Source of the DNA: Perilla frutescens | Taxonomy: Eukaryota; Streptophyta; Magnoliopsida; Lamiales; Lamiaceae | Assembly: GCA_026008535.1 (NCBI GenBank) | Contig: BRKX01000014.1 | Span: 55,291,006 to 55,355,005, forward strand | Reading direction: 5' to 3' | Length of the DNA: 64,000 nucleotides | Shown here: positions 1 to 10,448 of the stretch, piece by piece | Numbering within the stretch: position 1 is the first letter of the stretch | Layout: each line of letters begins with the position of its first letter | Made by a program: the position numbers and the translations under genes | Notes under the pieces: generated by a model | The model's input: only the letters and a program-made list of their open reading frames with translations | The model's database searches: none | Told to the model about the DNA's origin: nothing

Positions 1-191
1 ATCAATCCATATGATCATATATGCCTAATCCGTCCACTTTTAAAAAAATCAAATTTTTGAGCCCGCCCAAAGGGGTACCCCTTTGGCCGGTGGCCAGATT
101 TGGCCCCGTTTTCTGGCAGCCGTCAGTAAAACGCTTATAACTCTCTCCAGAAGTAAGCTTTACCCGTGATTCTTGTTGCGTTGGATTCCTA

Positions 192-243
192 ACTCAAATA
201 TCTACCCTACAAAAAGTCGAACTGGTAGAAACCCTATTTGAGT
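192..243. repeat. Nested inverted repeat (9-bp and 6-bp arms) in each monomer
   Basis: In the first monomer ACTCAAATA (192-200) pairs with TATTTGAGT (235-243), and inside it TCTACC (201-206) pairs with GGTAGA (224-229), with AACCC left as a bulge on one side and a 17-nt loop. Most monomers in domains I and II keep the arms. The common change CTATTTGAG to CTATTGGAG in domains III, IV and VI breaks the outer stem, so strong selection for this structure is not supported. Confidence 0.8.
229..236 (+). promoter_or_regulatory. Telo-box-like AAACCCTA, one per typical monomer
   Basis: AAACCCTA occurs once per monomer at offset 229-236. In plants this octamer is known as the telo-box; it resembles one unit of the plant telomere repeat and is bound by Myb-type TRB proteins. 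It is disrupted in some types: P monomers of 29063, 34476, 36642 and 38447 have AAACATTA, and the 7226, 10449 and 12617 monomers have AAAGCCTA. Function in a satellite is inference; an octamer can occur by chance once per monomer. Confidence 0.4.
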
Positions 244-1085
244 CAGCCTCTAGGTGATTATCAAGTTGATTTCCAAAACCGTCACCTCTTATATAGGGAT
301 CGGGGTGAACGTCGGGTTTTTAATTGAGTCTAGCATTTTTGAACACTAGAGTCCATTATGAATCAATCCATATGATCATATATGACTAATCCGTCCACTT
401 TTGAAAAAATCAAATTTTTGAGCCCGCCCAAAGGGGTACCCCTTTGGCCGGTTGCCAGATTTGGCCCTATTTTCTAGCAGCCGTCAGTAAAACGGCTATA
501 ACTCTCTCTCCAGAAGTAAGCTTTACCCGTGATTCTTGTTGCGTTGGATTCCTAACTCAAATATCTACCCTACCAAAAGTCGAACCGGTAGAAACCCTAT
601 TTGAGTCGGCCTCTAGGTGATTATCAAGTTGATTTCCAAAACCGTCACCTCTTATGTAGGGATCGGGGTGAACGTCGGGTTTTTCATTGAGTCTAGCACT
701 TTTGAACACTAGAGTCCATTATGAATCAATCCATGTGATCATATATGCCTAATCCGTCCACTTTTGAAAAAATCAAATTTTTGAGCCCGCCCAAAGGGGT
801 ACCCCTTTGGCCGGTGGCCAGATTTGGCCCCGTTTTCTGGCAGCCGTCAGTAAAACGGCTATAATTCTCTCCAGAAGTAAACTTAACCCATGATTCTTGT
901 TGCGTTGGATTCCTAACTCAAATATCTACCCTACCAAAAGTCGAACCGGTAGAAACCCTATTTGAGTCGGCCTCTAGGTGATTATCAAGTTGATTTCCAA
1001 AACTGTCACCTCTTATGTAGGGATCGGGGTGAACGTCGGGTTTTTCAGTGAGTCTAGCAGTTTTGAACACTAGAGTCCATTATGA

Positions 1086-1446
1086 ATCAATCCATATGAT
1101 CATATATGCCTAATCCGTCCACTTTTGAAAAAATCAAATTTTTGAGCCCGCCCAAAGGGGTACCCCTTTGGCCGGTGGCCAGATTTGGCCCCGTTTTCTG
1201 GCAGCCGTCAGTAAAACGGCTATAACTCTCTCCAGAAGTAAGCTTTACCCGTGATTCTTGTTGCGTTGGATTCCTAACTCAAATATCTTTACCACCAAAA
1301 GTCGAAACGGTAGAAACCCTATTTGAGTCGGCCTCTAGGTGATTATCAAGTTGATTTCCAAAACCGTCACCTTTTATGTAGGGATCGGGGTGAACGTCGG
1401 GTTTTTCATTGAGTCTCGCATTTTTGAACACTAGAGTCCATTATGA
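1086..1446. repeat. Representative 361-bp monomer with its dyad elements located
   Basis: This copy is a useful reference because all main elements except the telo-box neighbourhood spacing are typical. The TGATCA palindrome ATATGATCATAT is at 1094-1105. The A/T tract GAAAAAATCAAATTTTTGAG follows. The 20-bp palindrome is at 1152-1171. The hairpin arms AGCCGT and ACGGCT are at 1203-1208 and 1216-1221. AAGCTT is at 1240-1245. The ACTCAAATA arm starts at 1277. The copy is atypical only in ATCTTTACCACC and CGAAACGG between the arms. Confidence 0.9.
1152..1171. repeat. 20-bp perfect palindrome around GGTACC (one per monomer)
   Basis: CCAAAGGGGTACCCCTTTGG equals its own reverse complement over 20 bp. 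It sits at offset 67-86 of nearly every monomer. Natural variants include GGGGTATCCC (type P), AAAGGTGTACC and AAAGCTGTACC (type U), CATAGGGGTTCC (7226, 10449, 12617), and the 24-bp GTACGTAC form. It can form a cruciform and contains the Acc65I/KpnI site. No protein-binding role can be shown from sequence. Confidence 0.95.
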
Positions 1447-4400
1447 ATCAATCCATATGATCATATATGCCTAATCCGTCCACTTTTAAAAAAATCAAAT
1501 TTTTGAGCCCGCCCAAAGGGGTACCCCTTTGGCCGGTGGCCAGATTTGGCCCCGTTTTCTGGCAGCCGTCAGTAAAACGCTTATAACTCTCTCCAAAAGT
1601 AAGCTTTACCCGTGATTCTTGTTGCGTTGGATTCCTAACTCAAATATCTACCCTACAAAAAGTCGAACTGGTAGAAACCCTATTTGAGTCGGCCTCTAGG
1701 TGATTATCAAGTTGATTTCCAAAACCGTCACCTCTTATATAGGGATCGGGGTGAATGTCGGGTTTTTAATTGAGTCTAGCATTTTTGAACACTAGAGTCC
1801 ATTATGAATCAATCCATATGATCATATATGACTAATCCGTCCACTTTTGAAAAAATCAAATTTTTGAGCCCGCCCAAAGGGGTACCCCTTTGGCCGGTGG
1901 CCAGATTTGGCCCTATTTTCTAGCAGCCGTCAGTAAAACGGCTATAACTCTCTCTCCAGAAGTAAGCTTTACCCGTGATTCTTGTTGCGTTGGATTCCTA
2001 ACTCAAATATCTACCCTACCAAAAGTCGAACCGGTAGAAACCCTATTTGAGTCGGCCTCTAGGTGATTATCAAGTTGATTTCCAAAACCGTCACCTCTTA
2101 TGTAGGGATCGGGGTGAACGTCGGGTTTTTCATTGAGTCTAGCACTTTTGAACACTAGAGTCCATTATGAATCAATCCATGTGATCATATATGCCTAATC
2201 CGTCCACTTTTGAAAAAATCAAATTTTTGAGCCCGCCCAAAGGGGTACCCCTTTGGCCGGTGGCCAGATTTGGCCCCGTTTTCTGGCAGCCGTCAGTAAA
2301 ACGGCTATAATTCTCTCCAGAAGTAAACTTAACCCATGATTCTTGTTGCGTTGGATTCCTAACTCAAATATCTACCCTACCAAAAGTCGAACCGGTAGAA
2401 ACCCTATTTGAGTCAGCCTCTAGGTGATTATCAAGTTGATTTCCAAAACCGTCACCTCTTATGTAGGGATCGGGGTGAACGTCGGGTTTTTCATTGAGTC
2501 TCGCATTTTTGAACACTAGAGTCCATTATGAATCAATCCATATGATCATATATGCCTAATCCGTCCACTTTTGAAAAAATCAAATTTTTGAGCCCGCCCA
2601 AAGGGGTACCCCTTTGGCCGGTGGCCAGATTTGGCCCCATTTTCTGGCAGCCGTCAGTAAAACGGCTATAACTCTCTCCAGAAGTAAGGTTTACCCATGA
2701 TTCTTGTTGCTTGGATTCCTAACTCAAATATCTACCCTACCAAAAGTCGAACCGGTAGAAATCCTATTTGAGTCGGCCTCTAGGTGATTATCAAGTTGAT
2801 TTCCAAAACCGTCACCTCTTATGTAGAGATCGGGGTGAACGTCGGGTTTTTCATTGAGTCTAGCATTTTTGAACACTAGAGTTCATTATGAATCAATCCA
2901 TATGATCATATATGCCTAATCCGTCCACTTTTGAAAAAATCAAATTTTTGAGCCCGCCCAAAGGGGTACCCCTTTGGCCGGTGGCCAGATTTGGCCCCGT
3001 TTTCTGGCAGCCGTCAGTAAAACACTTATAACTCTCTCCAGAAGTAAGCTTTACTCGTGATTCTTGTTGCGTTGGATTCCTAACTCAAATATCTACCCTA
3101 CAAAAAGTCGAACTGGTAGAAACCCTATTTGAGTCGGCCTCTAGGTGATTATCAAGTTGATTTCCAAAACCATCACCTCTTATGTAGGGATCAGGGTGAA
3201 CGTCGGGTTTTTAATTGAGTCTAGCATTTTTGAACACTAGAGTCCATTATGAATCAATCCATATGATCATATATGCCTAATCCGTCCACTTTTGAAAAAA
3301 TCAAATTTTTGAGCCCGCCCAAAGCGGTACCCCTTTGGCCGGTGGCCAGATTTGGCCCCGTTTTCTGGCAGCCGTCAGTAAAACGGCTATAACTCTCTCC
3401 AGAAGTAAGCTTTACCCGTGATTCTTGTTGCGTTGGATTCCTAACTCAAATATCTACCCTACCAAAAGTCGAAGCGGTTCAAACCCTATTTCAGTCGGCC
3501 TTTAGGTGATTATCAAGTTGATTTCCAAAACTGTCACCTCTTATGTAGGGATCGGGGTGAACGTCGGGTTTTTCAGTGAGTCTAGCAGTTTTGAACACTA
3601 GAGTCCATTATGAATCAATCCATATGATCATATATGCCTAATCCGTCCACTTTTGAAAAAATCAAATTTTTGAGCCCGCCCAAAGGGGTACCCCTTTGGC
3701 CGGTGGCCAGATTTGGCCCCGTTTTCTGGCAGCCGTCAGTTAAACGGCTATAACTCTCTCCAGAAGTAAGCTTTACCCGTGATTCTTGTTGCGTTGGATT
3801 CCTAACTCAAATATCTACACTACCAAAAGTCGAAACGGTAGAAACCCTATTTGAGTCGGCCTCTAGGTGATTATCAAGTTGATTTCCAAAACCGTCACCT
3901 TTTATGTAGGGATCGGGGTGAACGTCGGGTTTTTCATTGAGTCTCGCCTTTTTGAACACTAGAGTCCATTATGAATCAATCCATATGATCATATATGCCT
4001 AATCCGTCCACTTTTAAAAAAATCAAATTTTTGAGCCCGCCCAAAGGGGTACCCCTTTGGCCGGTGGCCAGATTTGGCCCCGTTTTCTGGCAGCCGTCAG
4101 TAAAACGCTTATAACTCTCTCCAGAAGTAAGCTTTACCCGTGATTCTTGTTGTTTTGGATTCCTAACTCAAATATCTACCCTACAAAAAGTCGAACTGGT
4201 AGAAACCCTATTTGAGTCGGCCTCTAGGTGATTATCAAGTTGATTTCCAAAACCGTCACCTCTTATGTAGGGATCGGGGTGAACGTCGGGTTTTTCATTG
4301 AGTCTAGCATTCTTGAACACTAGAGTCCATTATGAATCAATCCATATGATCATATATGCCTAATCCGTCCACTTTTGAAAAAATCAAATTTTTGAGCCCG

Positions 4401-6862
4401 CCCAAAGTGGTACCCCTTTGGCCGGTGGCCAGATTTGGCCCCGTTTTCTGGCAGCCGTCAGTAAAACTGCTATAACTCTCTCCAAAAGTAAGCTTTACCC
4501 GTCATTCTTGTTGTGTTGGATTCCTAACTCAAATATCTACCCTACCAAAAGTCGAACCAGTAGAAACCCTATTTGAGTCGGTCTCTAGGTGATTATCAAG
4601 TTGATTTCCAAAACCGTCACCTCTTATGTAGGGATCGGGATGAACGTCGGGTTTTTCATTGAGTCTCGCCTTTTTGAACACTAGAGTCCATTATGAATCA
4701 ATCCATATGATCATATATGCCTAATCCGTCCACTTTTCAAAAAATCAAATTTTTGAGCCCGCCCAAAGGGGTACCCCTTTGGCCGGTGGCCAGATTTGGC
4801 CCCGTTTTCTGGCAGCGGTCAGTAAAACACTTATAACTCTCTTCAGAAGTAAGCTTTACCCGTGATTCTTGTTGCGTTGGATTCCTAACTCAGATATCTA
4901 CCCTAACAAAAGTCGAACTGGTAGAAACCCTATTTGAGTCGGCCTCTCGGTGATTATCAAGTTGATTTCCAAAACCGTCACCTCTTATGTAGGGATCGGG
5001 GTGAACGTCGGGTTTTTCATTGAGTCTCGCATTTTTGAACACTAGAGTCCATTATGAATCAATCCATATGATCATATATGCCTAATCCGTCCACTTTTGA
5101 AAAAATCAAATTTTTGAGCCCGCCCAAAGGGGTACCCCTTTGGCCGGTGGCCAGATTTGGCCCCGTTTTCTGGCAGTCGTCAGTGAAACGGCTATAACTC
5201 TCTCCAAAAGTAAGCTTTACCCGTGATTCTTGTTGCGTTGGATTCCTAACTTAAATATCTACCCTACCAAAAGTCGCACCAGTAGAAACCCTATTTGAGT
5301 CGGCCTCTAGGTGAGTATCAAGTTGATTTCCAAAACCGTCACCTCTTATGTAGGGATCGGGGTGAACGTCGGGTTTTTCATTGAGTCTCGCATTTTTGAA
5401 CACTAGAGTCCATTATGAATCAATCCATATGATCATATATGCCTAATCCGTCCACTTTTCAAAAAATCAAATTTTTGAGCCCGCCCAAAGGGGTACCCCT
5501 TTGGCCAGTGGCCAGATTTGGCCCCATTTTCTGGCAGCCGTCAGTAAAACGGCTATAACTCTCTCCAGAAGTAAGCTTTACCCGTGATTCTTGTTGCGTT
5601 GGATTCCTAACTCAAATATCTACCCTACCAATAGTCGAAGCGGTTCAAACCCTATTTGAGTCGGCCTCTAGGTGATTATCAAGTTGATTTCCAAAACCGT
5701 CACCTCTTATGTAGGGATCGGGGTGAACGTCGGGTTTTTCAGTGAGTCTAGCAGTTTTGAACACTAGAGTCCATTATGAATCAATCCATATGATCATATA
5801 TGCCTAATCCGTCCACTTTTGAAAAAATCAAATTTTTGAGCCCGACCAAAGGGGTACCCCTTTGGCCGGTGGCCAGATTTGGCCCCGTTTTCTGGCAGCC
5901 GTCAGTAAAACGGCTATAACTCTCTCCAGAAGTAAGCTTTACCCGTGATTCTTGTTGCGTTGGATTCCTAACTCAAATATCTACACTACCAAAAGTTGAA
6001 ATGGAAGAAACCCTATTTCAATCGGCCTCTAGGTGATTATCAAGTTGATTTCCAAAACCGTCACCTCTTATGTAGGGATCGGGGTGAACGTCGGGTTTTT
6101 CATTGAGTCTCGCATTTTTGAACACTAGAGTCCATTATGAATCAATCCATATGATCATATATGCCTAATCCGTCCACTTTTAAAAAAATCAAATTTTTGA
6201 GCCCGCCCAAAGGGGTACCCCTTTGGCCGGTGGCCAGATTCGGCCCCATTTTCTGGCAGCCGTCAGTAAAACGGCTATAACTCTCTCCAGAAGTAAGCTT
6301 TACCCGTTATTCTTGTTGCGTTGGATTCCTAACTCAAATATCTACACTACCAAAAGTCGAAACGGTAGAAACACTATTTCAGTCGGCCTCTAGGTGATTA
6401 TCAAGTTGATTTCCAAAACCGTCACCTCTTATGTAGGGATCGGGGTGAACGTCGGGTTTTTCATTGAGTCTCGCATTTTTGAACACTAGAGTCCATTATG
6501 AATCAATCCATATGATCATATATGCCTAATCCGTCCACTTTTAAAAAAATCAAATTTTTGAGCCCGCCCAAAGGGGTACCCCTTTGGCCGGTGGCCAGAT
6601 TTGGCCCCATTTTCTGGCAGCCGTCAGTAAAACGGCTATAACTCTCTCCAGAAGTAAGCTTTACCCGTGATTCTTGTTGCGTTGGATTTTTAACTCAAAT
6701 ATCTACCCTACCAAAAGTCGAACCGGTAGAAACCCTATTTGAGTCGGCCTCTAGGTGATTATCAAGTTGATTTCCAAAACCGTCACCTCTTATGTAGGGA
6801 TCGGGGTGAACGTCGGGTTTTTCATTGAGTCTAGCATTTTTGAACACTAGAGTCCATTATGA

Positions 6863-9392
6863 GTCAATCCATATGATCATATATGCCTAATCCGTCCACT
6901 TTTGAAAAAATCAAATTTTTGAGCCCGCCCAAAGGGGTACCCCTTTGGCCGGTGGCCAGATTTGGCCCTATTTTCTAGCAGCCGTCAGTAAAACGGCTAT
7001 AACTCTCTCTCCAGAAGTAAGCTTTACCCGTGATTCTTGTTGCGTTGGATTTCTAACTCAAATATCTACCCTACCAAAAGTCGAACCGGTAGAAACCCTA
7101 TTTGAGTCGGCCTCTAGGTGATTATCAAGTTGATTTCCAAAACCGTCACCTCTTATGTAGGGATCGGGGTGAACGTCGGGTTCTTCATTGAGTCTAGCAT
7201 TTTTGAACACTAGAGTCCATTATGAATCAATCCAGATGATCATATATGCCTAATCCGTCCACTTTTGAAAAAATCAAATTTTTGAGCCCGCCCATAGGGG
7301 TTCCCCTTTGGCCGGTGGCCAGATTTGGCCCCGTTTTCTGGCAGCCGTCAGTAAAATGGCTATAACTCTCTCCAGAAGTAAGCTTTACCCGTGATTCTTA
7401 TTGCGTTGGATTCCTAACTCAAATATCTACCCTACCAAAAGTCGAACCGGCATAAAGCCTATTTGAGTCGGCCTCTAGGTGATTATCAAGTTGATTTCCA
7501 AAACCGTCGCATCTTATGTAGGGATCGGGGTGAACGTCAGGTTTTTCATTGAGTCTAGCATTTTTGAACACTAGAGTCCATTATGAATCAATCCATATGA
7601 TCATATATGCCTAATCCGTCCACTTTTCAAAAAATCAAATTTTGGAGCCCGCCCAAAGGGGTACCCCTTTGGCCGGTGGCCAGATTTGACCCCGTTTTCT
7701 GGCATCCATCAGTATAACGGCTATAACTCTCTCCAGAAGTAAGCTTTACCCGTAATTCTTGTTGCGTTGGATTCCTAACTCAAATATCTACCCTACCAAA
7801 AGTTGAACCGGTAGAATCCCTATTTGAGTCGGCCTCTAGGTGATTATCAAGTTGATTTCTAAAATCGTCACCTCTTATGTAGGGATCGGGGTGAACGTCG
7901 GGTTTTTCATTCAGTCTAGCATTTTTGAACACTAGAGTCCATTATGAATCAATCCATATGATCATATATGCCTAATCCGTCCACTTTTGAAAAAATCAAA
8001 TTTTTGAGCCCGCCCAAAGGGGTACCTCTTTGGCTGGTGGCCAGATTTGGCTCCGCTTTGTGGCAGCCGTCAGTAAAACGGCTATAACTCTCTCCAGAGG
8101 TAAGCTTTACCCGTCCTTCTTGTTGCCTTGGATTCCTAACTCAAATATCTACCCTACCAATAGTCGAACCGGTAGAAACCCTATTTGAGTCGGCCTCTAG
8201 GTGATTATCAAGTTGATTTCAAAAACCGTCGCCTCTTATGTAGGGATCGGGGTGAACGTCGGGTTTTTCATTGAGTCTAGCAGTTTTGAACACTAGAGTC
8301 CATTATGAATCAATCCATATGATCATATATGCCTAATCCGTCCACTTTTGAAAAAATCAAATTTTTGAACCCGCCCAAAGGGGTACCCCTTTGGCCGGTG
8401 GCCAGATTTGGCCCCGTTTTCTGGCAGCCGTCAGTAAAACGCTTATAACTCTCTCCAGAAGTAAGCTTTACCCGTGATTCTTGTTGCGTTGGATTCCTAA
8501 CTCAAATATCTACCCTACAAAAAGTCGAACTGGTAGAAACCCTATTTGAGTCGGCCTCTAGGTGATTATAAAGTTGATTTCCAAAACCGTCAACTCTTAT
8601 ATAGGGATCGGGGTGAACGTCGGGTTTTTAATTGAGACTAGCATTTTTGAACACTAGAGTCCATTATGAATCAATCCATATGATCATATATGCCTAATCC
8701 GTCCACTTTTGAAAAAATCAAATTTTTGAGCCCGCCCAAAGGGGTACCCCTTTGGCCGGTGGCCAGATTTGGCCCTATTTTCTAGCAGCCGTCAGTAAAA
8801 CGGCTATAACTCTCTCTCCAGAAGTAAGCTTTACCCGTGATTCTTGTTGCGTTGGATTTCTAACTCAAATATCTACCCTACCAAAAGTCGAACCGGTAGA
8901 AACCCTATTTGAGTCGGCCTCTAGGTGATTATCAAGTTGATTTCCAAAACCGTCACCTCTTATGTAGGGATCGGGGTGAACGTCGGGTTCTTCATTGAGT
9001 CTAGCATTTTTGAACACTAGAGTCCATTATGAATCAATCCAGATGATCATATATGCCTAATCCGTCCACTTTTGAAAAAATCAAATTTTTGAGCCCGCCC
9101 AAAGGGGTACCCTTTGGCCGGTGGCCAGATTTGGCCCCGTTTTCTGGCAGCCGTCAGTAAAACGGCTATAACTCTCTCCAGAAGTAAACTTAACCCGTGA
9201 TTCTTGTTGCGTTGGATTCCTAATTCAAATATCTACCCTACCAAAAGTCGAACCGGTAGAAACCCTATTTGAGTCGGCCTCTAGGTGATTATCAAGTTGA
9301 TTTCCAAAACCGTCACCTCTTATGTAGGGATCGGGTGAACGTCGGGTTTTTCATTGAGTCTAGCATTTCTGAACACTAGAGTCCATTATGAA
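6863..9392. repeat. Partial 5-monomer HOR, period 1807 bp
   Basis: The monomer at 6863 and the one at 8670 share CCCTATTTTCTAGCAG, the extra CT, GGATTTCTAAC and GGGTTCTTCATTG, and lie 1807 bp apart (5 x 361 + 2). The following monomers, 7226 and 9033, both start with CCAGATGATC. They then diverge: 7226 has CCCATAGGGGTTCCCC while 9033 has a normal site lacking one C. The duplication therefore ends inside that monomer. Confidence 0.8.
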
Positions 9393-9752
9393 TCAATTCA
9401 TATGATCATATATGCCTAATCCGTCCACTTTTGAAAAAATCAAATTTTTGAGCCCGCCCAAAGGGGTACCCCTTTGGCCGGTGGCCGGATTTGGCCCCAT
9501 TTTCTGGCAGCCGTCAGTAAAACGGCTATAACTGTCTCCAGAAGTAAACTTTACCCGTGATTCTTGTTGCGTTAGTTTCCTAACTCAAATATCTACCCTA
9601 CCAAAAGTCGAACCGGTAGAAACCCTATTTGAGTCGGCCTCTAGGTGATTATCAAGTTGATTTCCAAAACCGTCACCTCTTATGTAGGAATCGGGGTGAA
9701 CGTCGGGTTTTTCATTGAGTCTCGCATTTTTGAACACTAGAGTCCATTATGA

Positions 9753-10087
9753 ATCAATCCATATGATCATATATGCCTAATCCGTCCACTTTTGAAAAAA
9801 TCAAATTTTTGGCCGGTGGCCAGATTTGGCCCCATTTTCTGGCAGCCGTCAGTAAAACGGCTATAACTCTCTCCAGAAGTAAGCTTTACCCGTGATTCTT
9901 GTTGCGTTGGATTCCTAACTCAAATATATACCCTACCAAAAGTCGATCCGGTAGAAACCCTATTTGAGTCGGCCTCTAGATGATTATCAAGTTGATTTCC
10001 AAAACCGTCACCTCTTATGTAGGGATCGGGGTGAACGTCGGGTTTTTCATTGAGTCTAGCATTTTTGAACACTAGAGTCTATTATGA
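9753..10087. repeat. Monomer with 26-bp deletion removing most of the GGTACC palindrome
   Basis: This copy is 335 bp long. The sequence runs from AAATTTTTG straight into GCCGGTGGCC near 9811. It has lost the GAGCCCGCCC stretch and the palindrome up to its last few bases. TTTG occurs at both ends of the missing segment, so a 4-bp microhomology deletion or replication slippage is a sufficient explanation. The rest of the monomer is ordinary. I found no second copy of this deletion in the window, so it looks like a private event that was not amplified. Confidence 0.95.
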
Positions 10088-10448
10088 ATCAATCCATATG
10101 ATCATATATGCCTAATCCGTCCACTTTTGAAAAAATCAAATTTTGGAGCCCGCCCAAAGGGGTACCCCTTTGGCCGGTGGCCAGATTTGGCCCCATTTTC
10201 TGGCAGCCGTCAGTAAAATGGTTATAACTCTCTCCAGAAGTAAGCTTTGCCCGTGATTCTGGTTGCGTTAGATTCCTAACTCCGATATCTACCCTACCAA
10301 AACTCGAACCGGTAGAAACCCTATTTGAGTCGGCCTCTAGGTGATTATCAAGTTGATTTCCAAAACCGTCACCTCTTATGTAGGGATCGGGGTGAACGTC
10401 GTGTTTTTCATTGAGTCTAGCATTTTTGAACACTAGAGTCCATTATGA

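Larger units (their letters stand above)
1..2531. repeat. Partial 4-monomer HOR, period 1446 bp
   Basis: Monomers 1, 362 and 725 match monomers 1447, 1808 and 2171 type for type. The first pair shares CTTTTAAAAAAATC, AAAACGCTTATAAC and CGAACTGG. The second pair shares ATATATGACTAATCC, CCCTATTTTCTAGCAG and the CT insertion. The third pair shares CCATGTGATC and AAACTTAACCCATG. The fourth monomers (1086 and 2532) no longer match: 1086 has ATCTTTACCACC and 2532 has a 1-bp deletion in TTGCTTGG. The second copy is therefore complete for three monomers only. The exact breakpoints lie in sequence shared by all monomers and cannot be fixed. Confidence 0.85.
1..10448. repeat. Domain I: heterogeneous monomers, partial 4-mer and 5-mer HORs
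   Basis: This domain has 29 monomers starting at 1, 362, 725, 1086, 1447, 1808, 2171, 2532, 2892, 3253, 3614, 3975, 4336, 4697, 5058, 5419, 5780, 6141, 6502, 6863, 7226, 7587, 7948, 8309, 8670, 9033, 9392, 9753 and 10088. Diagnostic variants are CTTTTAAAAAAATC, AAAACGCTTATAAC with CTACAAAAAGTCGAACTGG, and CCCTATTTTCTAGCAG coupled to CTCTCTCTCC. TCACCT is mostly intact in the first part, and several GTCGCC copies appear after 7500. The monomer at 9753 has lost 26 bp. The monomers at 3253 and 5419 share the rare AGCGGTTCAAACCC and AGTGAGTCTAGCAG, so a further 6-monomer spacing exists. Copies diverge from one another more than in later domains, which fits older or less recently homogenised sequence. 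Confidence 0.93.

Noticed and set aside
229..236. Interstitial telomere repeat
   Set aside because: AAACCCTA occurs as a single unit per monomer and never in tandem, so it is at most a telo-box, not a telomere tract.
1203..1221. Intrinsic terminator at AGCCGT/ACGGCT
   Set aside because: The stem is only 6 bp, no T-run follows, and there is no gene to terminate.
1221..1230. TATA-like TATAACTC as a promoter in each monomer
   Set aside because: A short A/T string with no supporting initiator or transcript evidence; several monomers alter it and nothing downstream is coding.
1260..1280. CENP-B box in TTGCGTTGGATTCC
   Set aside because: It shares CGTTGGA with the mammalian box but lacks the required TTCG start and CGGG end.
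10089..10433. 114-codon minus-strand frame, with counterparts at 27258-27602, 50730-51074, 52898-53242 and 55425-55769
   Set aside because: All begin with GTG, contain no ATG until near the end, lie in the same phase of a non-coding tandem repeat, and exist only because a TGA present in other monomers is mutated. There is no recognisable domain.
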